The notes: generated by a model from the letters alone, not told the origin. Positions 34,641 to 43,797 are shown, numbered from the stretch's first letter. The stretch is 64,000 bases of DNA from an uncultured Cohaesibacter sp. (GCF_963662805.1 NZ_OY759859.1:62001-126000), one strand, 5' to 3'. Made by a program: numbers and translations.

Positions 34641-35223
34641 AGCCTCGAAGGCGAGAGGACCAATCTCTACCCTTTCTGCAGACCCAAAGCGCATTAAAAC
34701 AACCGAAAAGATGACCAATTCTTTCCGTGCCGCATCACTTGATTTAACACATGACCTAGGCGATCTGCATTTTATTGAACGTCTTGGCAAAGCAATAGAC
34801 CACAGATGCAGCTAAGACGCCATCCAGAATTCAACCTTCCAAAATGCGCCTCAAGGGGACCAACTGTTGAAGCCGCTTCGCAAAGGCCAATCTGACATCA
34901 TAAACTCTCATTCTATAAAACTTGAGTTTATCACTCATATTTATAACTAAACGGAATCTGTGTCAACTTAACTATTTCGCTTATTCCTCTCACACGAGCA
35001 AACCTGTCTCGAGTTTCTAAAAGTGGCGCCCTCTCTCGGTTCAAGTTGATTGGGGCCATAGAGGCTTCTCTCTGGCCTGACTGCTAGGGAACGTTGCCTT
35101 TTCAACGGCCAATGGAAATCACTGCAACAGAGTCCGTCGGTAAAAGCAGTGATGAAGTCGACATCAGATTGAATGAAAGCCTAGCCGTGAAGCCTGTTGG
35201 TTGATCAAACACCTAGCGAGCAT

Positions 35224-35277
35224 TTGACAAAAATTCGGTATTATGGCTAAGTGTCCTTAGTCCAAGGACAAAGGACA
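35224..35277 (+). promoter_or_regulatory. Promoter and palindromic operator of the wHTH-nucleotidyltransferase operon
   Basis: A consensus -35 TTGACA at 35224 is followed by a perfect 7-bp palindrome TGTCCTTAGTCCAAGGACA (35252-35270) plus a third half-site AAGGACA (35271-35277), right before the ribosome-binding area. A repressor bound here would cover the -10/start region. Autoregulation by the first gene's helix-turn-helix protein is the natural inference. Confidence 0.65.
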
Positions 35278-35282
35278 GAGCA

Positions 35283-35843
35283 ATGAAAGGTCAAGACATC
35301 GTTATATTGCTGAAGCTTATCAGCCTACAGGAGCAGGCTGATTTGTCACACATTAGCGACAACGTAGATGCAGGCGAAGATCCATATTCAGTTCGAAATC
35401 TAGGCGCTACCTTAGGTATCAGCAAGACTGAAGTTAGCGCATCAATCAACCGAAGTCTGGCCTCTGGGCTTGCAACGAAAGACCGGAAGTTTAATCGGGT
35501 AAAACCAAATCGGCGCGGCTTGTGCGATTTACTTACTTCCGGCTTGAAATTCGTTTTCCCTGCAAAGTTGGGTGCTCCTCAACGTGGCGTGCCGACCGCA
35601 TTCGCTGCTCCGATGTTGGAGGGGCAGCTCATCAGTGCAGGAGAGGATGTTTATGTTTGGCCCCATGCTTTGGGAAAGGTGCGGGGTGTCTCGGTGCCCC
35701 CCCTTTTCAAGTCAGTACCGGAAGCGGTTGAAAGCGATGAGCAGCTATATGCATTTCTAGCTCTGATCGACGCAATCCGGTTGGGAAGACAGCGGGAAGC
35801 AAATCTCGCGTCCGAGCTCCTCAGAAAAAGGCTTCTGAAGTGA
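35283..35843 (+). CDS. Winged-HTH protein, putative antitoxin/regulator partner
   Basis: A 186-residue protein with an N-terminal winged helix (SVRNLGATLGISKTEVSASINRSLASGLATKD at residues about 37-68, as a region) of MarR/IclR-like look and a C-terminal part of unknown fold (KFVFPAKLGAPQRGVPTAFAAP, GEDVYVWPHALGKVRG). Its stop overlaps the start of the nucleotidyltransferase gene by 4 bases. The upstream perfect palindrome fits an autorepressor. The arrangement, DNA-binding protein first and nucleotidyltransferase second, parallels AbiE-type toxin-antitoxin modules. Confidence 0.75.
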   Translation: MKGQDIVILLKLISLQEQADLSHISDNVDAGEDPYSVRNLGATLGISKTEVSASINRSLASGLATKDRKFNRVKPNRRGLCDLLTSGLKFVFPAKLGAPQRGVPTAFAAPMLEGQLISAGEDVYVWPHALGKVRGVSVPPLFKSVPEAVESDEQLYAFLALIDAIRLGRQREANLASELLRKRLLK

Positions 35844-36550
35844 TTCAACCAGTCCATGGCCAATTACTGCATATGTTGAGATCTGTTGCCATCGCAATTG
35901 GTGATGATTTGCGTGAACGATTAGTCTTTGTTGGTGGATGTACGACCGTATTGTTCATCACCGATCCGATCACGCTCGATGATGTGCGAGCCACAGATGA
36001 TGTCGACGTGATCGTTGATTTGGTTGGATATGGTGGTTGGGCACGTTTGAGAGATCAATTGAGGGATAAGGGATTTTCTGAATCTCCAGATGACGATGTC
36101 ATATGCCGTATGAGGCATGGTGGTTTGAAGGTTGATTTCATGCCCGATGATGCCGACATTCTTGGCTTCAGCAACAGGTGGTATGCAAGAGGCATAGAAA
36201 CGGCAATTTCATGCGAATTATCGGATAGCTTGACGATCAAACGTTTGACCTCGCCACTGTTCATCGCAACCAAGCTCGAAGCATATAATGGCCGCGGAAA
36301 TGATGATCCTCTCGGAAGCCACGATTTGGAGGATATTCTGATTGTCACTGACGGGCGGGAAGAATTAGTTGACGAGGTAAGGAAAGCAGACAGAGATGTT
36401 CGTGAGTATATTTCTGGGCAAATCAGCAATCTTCTAAAACACTACGATTTTGATAGCTTTCTTGAAGGAAACATTAGAGGGCCAGATGGGCGAGCAGCAA
36501 TCGTTCTAGACCGCCTTGAAGCATTGTGCTTATTGAACAGCGACGCTTAA
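35840..36550 (+). CDS. Nucleotidyltransferase of AbiEii/MNT-like superfamily, putative toxin
   Basis: A 236-residue nucleotidyltransferase-fold protein. The core shows VFVGGCTTVLFITD (Gly-Gly at 32-33) followed by VRATDDVDVIVDL with metal-binding Asp54 and Asp56, then VDFMPDD, and KLEAYNGRGNDDPLGSHDLEDI, the helical segment typical of AbiEii-like proteins. The third carboxylate is probably the Asp in KVDFM. AbiEii toxins transfer nucleotides to tRNA or other RNAs and abort phage infection. Function here is inferred from the fold and two-gene arrangement. Membership in a defined TA type is not certain. Confidence 0.8.
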   Translation: MIQPVHGQLLHMLRSVAIAIGDDLRERLVFVGGCTTVLFITDPITLDDVRATDDVDVIVDLVGYGGWARLRDQLRDKGFSESPDDDVICRMRHGGLKVDFMPDDADILGFSNRWYARGIETAISCELSDSLTIKRLTSPLFIATKLEAYNGRGNDDPLGSHDLEDILIVTDGREELVDEVRKADRDVREYISGQISNLLKHYDFDSFLEGNIRGPDGRAAIVLDRLEALCLLNSDA

Positions 36551-36738
36551 GGTAAGGCCGTTCGACAATCCGAGCTTCTCCAAGAATGGCATTTGAGAGA
36601 TTGAAATGGTTGGCCCTATCATTTCTCAGGCTCTGCGATGGCGTCGAACGGCAGATAATGGGATGTTGTGACTTGGAAGTTCTCCGGGTCCGAGTGCCTG
36701 ATTTGGGCCGGGCAGTTAAAGCAGACATCACTATGGGC

Positions 36739-37611
36739 TTAAGCTGCTCTTCCGGATCGGATGAGCAGCACCCCACCAAACGTGATGATCAGGCAGCCAA
36801 GCCAAGTCCCGCTTGTGGGAACCTCATTGAAGACAGCAAGTCCTAAAAGAGCGGAAAAGAAGAGCCAGGAATAGTCAACCGGCGCAACGACAGACAGAGG
36901 GGCGGAGCGATAGCCCCGTATCGTGCAATATTGCCCGAGTATGCCGAAGGGCCCCAGCGCCAGACATGTGCTGACGACGGAGAGACTTACGGATTGCCAT
37001 TCCAGAAGCGCGAGCGGGAGCATCAGACAGCACCCGTAGAAGGAGACATACAGCATCACGGTAAAGGCTCGTTCAGAGCGTCCCAATATGCTGATCAGCA
37101 GACCTTCAACGGCCAAAAAGATAGCGCTGAGAACCGCAATAAAGGTCGGCAAAAGAGCGATATGCCCTTGAAACGCCCCCTTGCTGATCATCACAATTGC
37201 CACGCCGAACAGCGAGACCGCAACGGCGGTCCAATGCGGAAGCCGAATTGTCTCCTTAAGCACAATGGCTCCAAGCAATACGCCGAAGATCCCGTAGGAC
37301 ATGCTGATGGCCGTTGCGTCGACAAGCGGCATGTTGGCCGAAGCCCATGTGATTGATATAGCTGCGCCACAACCGCACAAGGCTCGCATCAAGTGTGCCT
37401 TGGGTTGCTTGCTGATATGGGCTCGAAATCCTCCTTGTGCCGGCAACAGGGCCAGCAGGGTTATGAGGCCGCCCACATAGCGAAAGAAGGTGAGCTGAAA
37501 GACACCAATGGTGCCATCAGCAAGCTTTCCGGCAGAAAAGATCACCGTCCATATGAAGGTGCTGAGCAGCATCCAAAGAACGGCGGGAAGATAGTTCTGA
37601 TTTTGAATCAC
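36739..37611 (-). CDS. EamA/DMT-family exporter
   Basis: A 290-residue inner-membrane protein with ten predicted membrane segments in two EamA repeats (first around ALLALLPAQ and SITWASANMPLVDATAISM; second around LGPFGILGQYCTIRGYR and FFSALLGLAVFNEVPTSGTWLGC, as regions). Drug/metabolite transporters of this type usually export amino acids or other small metabolites. GTG start at 37611 with GAGGG 6 bases upstream. It is divergent from a LysR regulator with 89 bases between, so the regulator probably controls it. Confidence 0.9.
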   Translation of the reverse strand: MIQNQNYLPAVLWMLLSTFIWTVIFSAGKLADGTIGVFQLTFFRYVGGLITLLALLPAQGGFRAHISKQPKAHLMRALCGCGAAISITWASANMPLVDATAISMSYGIFGVLLGAIVLKETIRLPHWTAVAVSLFGVAIVMISKGAFQGHIALLPTFIAVLSAIFLAVEGLLISILGRSERAFTVMLYVSFYGCCLMLPLALLEWQSVSLSVVSTCLALGPFGILGQYCTIRGYRSAPLSVVAPVDYSWLFFSALLGLAVFNEVPTSGTWLGCLIITFGGVLLIRSGRAA

Positions 37612-37700
37612 GAAACCCTCGCTTACATTTTTTGCATAGTAAGAGCCTCATTGCTGAGTTAAAACAAACGAGAAATTTTGCCGCAGAATGAGTATTTGTA

Positions 37701-38564
37701 ATGCAGAAGTCTCAAGCAATCTCACTGAATGCTGTCCGCGTGTTCGCCATTGTGGCGGAGCATCGCAGCTTCAAGCGAGCCGCTGAAAGCCTTGGTGTGA
37801 CACCGGGCGCGGTCAGTCGTCATGTTCAGGCGCTTGAGAAGGCAATGGGTTTGCAGTTGTTCATACGGCGCAACAACGCGATCCATCTGTCCGACATCGG
37901 AGAGGCATTCCTGCAGCAGTCGATGCCGAGCCTCCGGGCTCTCGGTCAGGCCATTGAAACGGCCATGGGCGAAGGCCAGAGCGTAACTGTGTCGGCGTCC
38001 ACGACGCTCGCCATGCGTTGGCTCATTCCACAGCTCAAGGCATTCAGAACGCTGTGGCCTGACATCGCGGTTCGGGTGGAAACCAAAGGACCGACTTTGT
38101 CATCGCAAACGCACCATATTGATGTCTCCATCGACTATGTTGCCAAGGCGAAGCCACTGGACAATGCAAAGATCCTCTTTGAAGACAGATCCAGACCCTA
38201 CATGGCGCCCGACATTGCGTCCTCGATCTCACAATGGACCGATATTTGCGCCGTCCCCGCATTACAAAGTACAAGCAGCAATTGGGACTGGAAGGCGTGG
38301 CTCAAAGACGTAGGCCTCCCCGACACATCCATTCGATATGCGGGGTATTTCGATCTGGACGACGCGGCCCTCAGAGCGGCAATCGCCGGAATGGGAATGG
38401 TTTTGACATCCGAATTTCTCATTGCTGACGACATCGAGGCCGGAAGGCTGCGCGCTTTACCTGATTGCCCTTCGGTGCTATTGGGGCACTATACAATGAC
38501 GGTGCTGGAACCCAAAACGTCAGCCGCAATGATCTTTTCCCGATGGCTGCGATCGTTGTGCTAG
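37701..38564 (+). CDS. LysR-family regulator (GcvA-like)
   Basis: A 287-residue LysR regulator. The N-terminal helix-turn-helix (SFKRAAESLGVTPGAVSRHVQALEKAMG, region) is followed by LFIRRNNAIHLSDIG and an effector domain (VSASTTLAMRWLIPQLKAFR onward). The TPGAVSRHV pattern and LDDAALRAAIAGMGM segment are typical of the GcvA subgroup. It is divergent from the EamA exporter and probably regulates it in response to a small metabolite. Confidence 0.92.
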   Translation: MQKSQAISLNAVRVFAIVAEHRSFKRAAESLGVTPGAVSRHVQALEKAMGLQLFIRRNNAIHLSDIGEAFLQQSMPSLRALGQAIETAMGEGQSVTVSASTTLAMRWLIPQLKAFRTLWPDIAVRVETKGPTLSSQTHHIDVSIDYVAKAKPLDNAKILFEDRSRPYMAPDIASSISQWTDICAVPALQSTSSNWDWKAWLKDVGLPDTSIRYAGYFDLDDAALRAAIAGMGMVLTSEFLIADDIEAGRLRALPDCPSVLLGHYTMTVLEPKTSAAMIFSRWLRSLC

Positions 38565-39066
38565 ACAACGAAGGAATTTGGTGTGTCTATCGGGTTGATA
38601 GCATAGCAAGAAAGCCAGCGTTGACCCATCTAGACGGTTAATAACCGCTAATGGAATTTGCGATGCGTAAGCCGCGCAGGTTGGGATGACCGGTTATCGC
38701 CGTCATTGCAAAACATGGACTTTATGAACGTTTTTGATTGACCATGCACTGCGTCAGTCAGGTTAGATTCAAGACATTGAAAATGGAGGGGCCTTTCGCA
38801 ATAGCGAAAGAGGTGCCGGCCGATTCCGTTTAAATAGTCGATGGTCATTACTTCACGTCAGGTTTTGCAGAATTTCATTCCCGTGGTCTTGAAAATCTGG
38901 ATTTCAGTCTGCTCCAACGCCATTATGAGAAATCAAATTCTAGGATTTCGGTAAGAAATTTGAGTGCATGCCTTTTTCAACATGGCGTAATTCCTAGTTC
39001 GTGCAAGTCGGACAGCCAAGTGCAGCCTGCTAAAATGCAATTTGGCAATCGAACAGGAGGGAACCG
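38565..39066. other. Gap holding an IS end and a small hairpin
   Basis: About 500 bases with no gene. A stem CTTTCGC/GCGAAAG with AATA loop lies at about 38793-38810, and GGCCGATTCCGTT at 38818-38830 equals the IS1182 end. The last part is the probable non-coding 5' flank of the IS110 element. Confidence 0.5.
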
Positions 39067-40343
39067 ATGACGACCTATGTTGGACTGGATGTATCCTTGA
39101 AAGAAACATCTATCTGTATCGTTGACGAGAATGGCATGCGGATCAAGGAAGGCATTGTCCCCTCTGATCCTGACGAGATCGCCGGATATCTGGACAAGCA
39201 TGCACCATCGGTTCACCGCGTCGGTTTGGAATCTGGCCCAACGTCCAGTTGGCTTTGGCGTGAACTGAAGGCAAGGCATCTGCCGGTGATCTGCATCGAT
39301 GCTCGCCATGCCAGTGCTGCTCTGTCGATGCAGATCAACAAATCGGACCGCAATGACGCCTTGGGCCTCGCCCGTATCATGCAGACTGGCTGGTTTCGCC
39401 AGGTTCAGATCAAAAGCGAAGAAAGCCACCGCATTCGTTCCCTCTTGAATGCACGCAGTCTTCTGGTTCAGATGCGCCGAGATATCGAGAACCAGATACG
39501 CGGTCTGTTCAAGTCCTTTGGCCTCGTGATTGGGCGAGCCAATGGTGGTGTCTTTTTGAAACGGGCACAAGATGTCGTCCGACAGGCTCCGGAACTTGCC
39601 GATATTGTATCACCGTTGCTAACCGCTCGCGAAGCCATTGATCAGCAGCGCCTGTGCCTGGAAAACAAGATCAAACGCCTTGCTCGCTCCAATGAGCAAT
39701 CCCGGGCTTTCATGACTGTACCCGGCGTTGGCCCCATGACCGCGCTTGCCTATCTGTCATGCATTGATGATCCAACCCGCTTTACACGATCCCGGACGGT
39801 TGGTGCCTATATCGGCCTGACACCAAGGCGGTATGCATCCGGAGAAATAGATTGGTCCGGTCGCATATCCAAATGTGGGGATGCAATGCTGCGCAGCTAT
39901 TTGTTCGAGGCGGCCAATGTTGTGCTGACCCGCACTAAACACACCTGTTCGCTAAAGGAATGGGGCATGGAAATTGCTGGCCGATCTGGTGGAAAAAAGG
40001 CCAGGGTCGCAATAGCTAGAAAATTGGCCACCATTCTTCATCGAATGTGGCGTGATGGAACATCTTTTAAATGGGAAACCGCTTGATTGGGAATTACTGA
40101 GGCAATACGAGATCGCCCGGATATAGGGTGAAGAATGTCCCTGCCGGGACGAATGGCGGTGATGAGATCGACCAATTCCGTGCGAAGAGAAAGTAATCTT
40201 AAACGCGGTTTCAACATTGATCCATCAACGCTTCCTTGCGCCACAATGCAGAGGAAATACACCTACTGCGAAGAGAACGATGGAACCGGCAGGAACAAAA
40301 TACAACTCAGAGCATCTTGCGGAATTAGAGAACGGAATCGGCC
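38818..40343. mobile_element. IS110-family element bracketed by IS1182-like ends
   Basis: The IS110 transposase gene lies between inverted 13-base copies of GGCCGATTCCGTT (38818-38830 and 40331-40343), the same sequence as the ends of the IS1182 element. True IS110 limits are not resolvable by eye because such elements usually lack terminal inverted repeats. The flanks (about 250 bases each side) are non-coding and are where a bridge RNA would be encoded. Confidence 0.55.
39067..40086 (+). CDS. IS110-family transposase
   Basis: A 339-residue intact IS110-type recombinase. The N-terminal DEDD RuvC-like domain begins with VGLDVSLKETSICIVDE, includes VGLESGPTSSWL and KSDRNDALGLAR. The C-terminal Tnp_20 domain has VPGVGPMTALAYLSCIDDP, FTRSRTVGAYIGLTPRRYASGE and the Ser-containing IDWSGRISKCGDAMLR. 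IS110 enzymes are guided by a bridge RNA from the element's non-coding end. A candidate lies downstream (40087-40330), with a GTCCC/GGGAC hairpin. GGAGGGAACCG precedes the ATG. Confidence 0.94.
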   Translation: MTTYVGLDVSLKETSICIVDENGMRIKEGIVPSDPDEIAGYLDKHAPSVHRVGLESGPTSSWLWRELKARHLPVICIDARHASAALSMQINKSDRNDALGLARIMQTGWFRQVQIKSEESHRIRSLLNARSLLVQMRRDIENQIRGLFKSFGLVIGRANGGVFLKRAQDVVRQAPELADIVSPLLTAREAIDQQRLCLENKIKRLARSNEQSRAFMTVPGVGPMTALAYLSCIDDPTRFTRSRTVGAYIGLTPRRYASGEIDWSGRISKCGDAMLRSYLFEAANVVLTRTKHTCSLKEWGMEIAGRSGGKKARVAIARKLATILHRMWRDGTSFKWETA

Positions 40344-40473
40344 CTAACCCGACATTTGCTGATGGGAAGATGACGCGCCTCGACTGCCATTAGCCGACAT
40401 TCGGATGGCGGTATATTTTGTAAAGCCGCTTTCCCTTTTCTGCCACTCGAGCGAAATGCGTAATTTTAGGCGA
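40087..40473. other. Non-coding 3' flank of the IS110 gene, candidate bridge-RNA region
   Basis: About 390 bases without a gene. It includes a GTCCC-TGCC-GGGAC hairpin near 40137-40150 and ends with an inverted IS1182-like end (40331-40343) and the edge of inverted copy 2. A structured RNA is plausible but not shown. Confidence 0.4.
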
Positions 40474-41259
40474 TCAAATGATCGGTCGCTTGGCAGTGAT
40501 GACACCATCCCAACTGGCAATTTTCAAAAGCCCATCGATATCCTTGATGTCACATCCCCGCTCTTTCCAGCAGATAAGACCGCGCAATGCCAGCTTACGC
40601 AAAGTCTTGTTGGTGTGCACGATCGACAATCCCAAAGTGTCGGCCACGTGCTGCTGGGTGACAGGGATTTCATTTTGCTTGTCGCTTATCAAATCAACGG
40701 CTTTGGCACGAAGATAGAGATGGGCCAACAGATAGGCCGAACGCTCCAGAGCGGTGCGTCGTCCGATGCTGATCAGATGCTCATCCAGAATTCTCTCCTC
40801 GCGCGCCGCCAGCCATGTCACATCGAAACCGAGCCCGGGATGACTACGGAAGAGTTGCATCAGATTGTCGCGTTCGAACACGCAGAGATTTACCGACGTC
40901 AACGCTTCGATGGAATGGTGCATCATGTCCAGTAGCGATCCCTGAAGTCCGATCAAGTCGCCAGGCAAGGCGTAATTCAGGATCTGACGACGTCCATCAT
41001 CCAGGATCTTGTATCGGAACACCCATCCGGACAGTACGGTGTAGAGGTGTGCACTTTGCCCACCTTCGAGCAGGATCGTTGCGCCGCGATCAGCAGAAAA
41101 CTCGCCCTTCTTGAAGTCAGAAACATATTCCAGTTCGGGTTTCTTGAAGGATCGAAACACCTCTTTAGTTCGCAAAGGGCATCTTTCGCAAACTGTTCTA
41201 TTCACGGTTCTGCCCACTTTTCTGGTCTGCATTTTTCTATCCACTCGGTCGTCATGCAT
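40474..41259 (-). CDS. Crp/Fnr-family transcription regulator, copy 2
   Basis: Near-identical to the regulator at 29396. About the first 110 residues match exactly; differences include NLMQLFRSHPG for NLMSLFRGHPG, IPVTQQHV for IPITQQHV, and LALRGLICWKERGCDIKDIDG for the copy-1 segment with Q, H, E and N at the changed positions. Several changes fall in or next to the winged-helix domain. An extra Cys appears at LICW. It is divergent from the second kinase copy and shares an identical promoter region with copy 1. Start is ambiguous as in copy 1 (ATG 41259 or TTG 41277). Confidence 0.9.
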   Translation of the reverse strand: MHDDRVDRKMQTRKVGRTVNRTVCERCPLRTKEVFRSFKKPELEYVSDFKKGEFSADRGATILLEGGQSAHLYTVLSGWVFRYKILDDGRRQILNYALPGDLIGLQGSLLDMMHHSIEALTSVNLCVFERDNLMQLFRSHPGLGFDVTWLAAREERILDEHLISIGRRTALERSAYLLAHLYLRAKAVDLISDKQNEIPVTQQHVADTLGLSIVHTNKTLRKLALRGLICWKERGCDIKDIDGLLKIASWDGVITAKRPII

Positions 41260-41457
41260 ATTCAACGCATGCGACAAAAAGTTGTTCCGTATAAGCTTTT
41301 CGGTATGTCTTTTTTAAATGCCGAACAGAATGCCCGTTTCTATTCTCGGTAGATCCCAGATCGATCCCGACACGATCTCTCGCAAATAGCGGAAGCAATC
41401 ATCAAACAATAACGGGACCGGACTGACAGTCCTAACCAGCAGAATCGGATCTCAGAA

Positions 41458-43107
41458 ATGCATCGCCTGATTGCGCCACTCGTCTTCTCTTCGGTTCTCA
41501 TCATCGGTGCCGGAACATGTCTTTTTCTCTATAACGGAGCGCAAAGAGCCAACCAAACCCAAGCCGAGGAATTTGCGGATGAAGCTGTTGACCGGGTGAT
41601 GCAAAGACTGGATCAGCATCTCTCGCTTCTGCGCGCCACCAAAGCCTTTTTCATCGCTCACGATAGCGTGGTGGAGCGCATACAGTTTCGCCATTTCATT
41701 GATGCTCTTGAGATAACGAAGCACTATCCGGGCGTACAGGGTATCGGCTTTGCGAAATGGGAGAAAACCGGAGACGAGACTCCCTCTCTGGCAGCATTGC
41801 AACAAGATTATGGACCGGACATCAGGATATGGCCGGACACGGATCAATCGATGAGAACGCCGATCATGCTGCTTGAGCCGCAAGACGCGCGCAATCACGC
41901 CGCACTGGGATATGACATGTTCAGCGAACCGGTGCGACGGGCGGCCATTACAAAGGCCATGTCATCTGATCAAATTGCAGCAACCGGACCCGTCATGCTG
42001 GTGCAGGAAATCACAACAAACAAGCAAGCCGGGTTTCTGGTCTATACAGCGCTGGTTGGACAGGTGGACAGCTCAGAGATATCACATGCGGAAACATTGC
42101 AAGGCTTTGTCTATGCCCCTTTTCGTGCAGGAGATCTCTTCCGGGCAGCCTTCGCTCAAAGCCCCTCCTTGCCGGTTCTGGTGAAAGCTTATGATTCCGG
42201 CAATGATGCCGTCACGCTTTACAAAGACAATATGTATGAAACTCAACTCCAGCGCAGCGGAACAGTCTTGCCGGACACGGTCATAACAAGAAAGGTTGAT
42301 GTCGCCGACAGACAATGGATTTTCGACATCATCGTCTTGCCCAAGCAGCACTGGAATCTTCAGGATCTGGCCCCCTTTATTGCCGCAGTCGCATTCTTTC
42401 TTCTTGCCTGCATGCTGGCCTGGATCACTCATTCGCAATTACGGGCTCTCAGGGCCGCTCACAATTTGCGGGCCCTTTCTGAAAAGAGCCTGACAGAAAA
42501 GGATCTGTTGTTGCAGGAAATGAAACACCGGATCAAGAATTCGATTGCCCGAATTCTGGCCATGGCCAGACAAAGCGCTCATCATGCCGAAGATATCGAC
42601 TCATTCTCCCTCGCCTTCACAGCGCGCCTGCAAGCCATGGCCAACGCGCAGGACGCCCTGACGCGGTCTCATTGGCAAAGTGCCAATCTCAAGGACCTGC
42701 TGACCAAAGAACTCAGGCAGGTGCTCGGAGATGAAAGCTGTGATGACCGTATTATGGGGCCTGATGTCGAGCTTGACGAAAGCACCACTCAGGCGCTTGG
42801 ACTGACATTTCACGAACTGTCGACCAACGCCCTCAAATATAGCAATGTGAGCGAGGATCCCGATGTTCTGTTCGTAACATGGTCCCTCGTGAAAGTGGGG
42901 AGGACAGAATACCTGCATATCAAATGGGTAGAGGTCAGCAGAGATAGCCTTCGCGCCCCGGAACACAAAGGGTTCGGCTCAAAACTGATTGACGCCAATA
43001 TCCGCGGTGAGCTGAATGGTAAGATTGAGCGTCATTTCGGCAAGGATGGATTGACTGTCGATATTATCGTTCCCGTTCCTTCAAGGCCAAAGCAGACAAT
43101 GAGGTAG
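41458..43107 (+). CDS. CHASE-domain HWE-type sensor histidine kinase, copy 2
   Basis: A 549-residue paralogue of the kinase at 27548, with the same two membrane segments, CHASE domain, H-box MKHRIKN and N-box HELSTNALKY. About seven residues differ: H for Q in ARNHAALG, V for L in VGQVDSS, S for F in AYDSGND, N for T in KDNMYE, T for R in LPDTVIT, P for T in VPSRPK and M for V in the penultimate position. Five of these lie in the periplasmic sensor domain, so ligand response could differ while signalling output is kept. Confidence 0.92.
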   Translation: MHRLIAPLVFSSVLIIGAGTCLFLYNGAQRANQTQAEEFADEAVDRVMQRLDQHLSLLRATKAFFIAHDSVVERIQFRHFIDALEITKHYPGVQGIGFAKWEKTGDETPSLAALQQDYGPDIRIWPDTDQSMRTPIMLLEPQDARNHAALGYDMFSEPVRRAAITKAMSSDQIAATGPVMLVQEITTNKQAGFLVYTALVGQVDSSEISHAETLQGFVYAPFRAGDLFRAAFAQSPSLPVLVKAYDSGNDAVTLYKDNMYETQLQRSGTVLPDTVITRKVDVADRQWIFDIIVLPKQHWNLQDLAPFIAAVAFFLLACMLAWITHSQLRALRAAHNLRALSEKSLTEKDLLLQEMKHRIKNSIARILAMARQSAHHAEDIDSFSLAFTARLQAMANAQDALTRSHWQSANLKDLLTKELRQVLGDESCDDRIMGPDVELDESTTQALGLTFHELSTNALKYSNVSEDPDVLFVTWSLVKVGRTEYLHIKWVEVSRDSLRAPEHKGFGSKLIDANIRGELNGKIERHFGKDGLTVDIIVPVPSRPKQTMR

Positions 43108-43401
43108 CGGCTATCTCAGAAACAGGATGGGAACGAACTGGTCTGGTGAAGTGCATTACCAACTGAAGATGGTCATGAAGGCTCGTGATTAGCAATCGCG
43201 GGCCTTTCCTGCCGTTCGCGAGAAGATCTATACGGCCAGCCCGCTTCCCCATTGGGGCCATTCGTTCAAAGCGCTGCATTTTTAGTCAGCCGATGGCTGG
43301 AGGGCGGACGAATAAGACTTCCGAGTCTCTGGAAGTGATGCGTGCTTTACCTGTCACAGGTTATCAAGTAATTAGATTAGCATCTTCGCGTCGCGCGGGA
43401 G

Positions 43402-43629
43402 GTGGATTTGTTCAAAATAACAGCTACACGGCTTGGTTTGGCAGTCTCATTTATTCTGCTGGCGTTTGTTGTTTATCTGCCAATTGAATTGCGTGAATGC
43501 GATCGTCTACTTGAAGAGAATGGGCCAGTTTTTATCTGCGTTCCAATTGGCTTCTTAGCAATACCCGTGCTAGTCATTTTTATTGCGCTCTTAGTGATTT
43601 TTATCTTTTTAAAGAAAGTGGCAAGATAG
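43402..43629 (+). CDS. Small two-span membrane protein
   Basis: A 75-residue frame with two hydrophobic segments (LGLAVSFILLAFVVYL at about 11-26 and VPIGFLAIPVLVIFIALLVIFIFL at about 46-69) separated by an acidic loop RECDRLLEENGP, ending in basic KKVAR. The start is GTG 43402 or TTG 43408, with GGGAGG just upstream. No family recognised. It could be a genuine small membrane protein just outside inverted copy 2. Confidence 0.5.
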   Translation: MDLFKITATRLGLAVSFILLAFVVYLPIELRECDRLLEENGPVFICVPIGFLAIPVLVIFIALLVIFIFLKKVAR

Positions 43630-43797
43630 ATTGATCGATTGAAGACGGCATTCAGTCCATGAGTTGTAATCGCGGCCCAGAACGGGCATTGACCAATCTT
43701 TGAATGCTGCATTGCAGTTTCCTTGAAGCGGACATTCGCCACACTCCCAATCGTATTGTCAAATTTGCACATCTAAAACGGAACTAGAGCAACACAT

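Larger units (their letters stand above)
33798..35223. other. 1.4 kb region with iteron-like repeats but no clear gene
   Basis: No reading frame is convincing. A 112-codon plus-strand frame (34221-34559) overlaps the iteron-like repeats and has no family. The stretch looks like a decayed plasmid or island backbone. Notable contents are annotated separately (repeats at 34241, hairpin at 34613). Confidence 0.45.
40460..43166. repeat. Large inverted duplication, copy 2
   Basis: Inverted copy of 27494-30186. The outer edge ends at GTGAAGTGCATTACC (about 43152-43166), after which the flanks differ. The inner edge fades just after the Crp stop (40474). Unlike copy 1, neither edge abuts an IS element directly. 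Differences from copy 1 cluster toward both edges. Confidence 0.93.
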
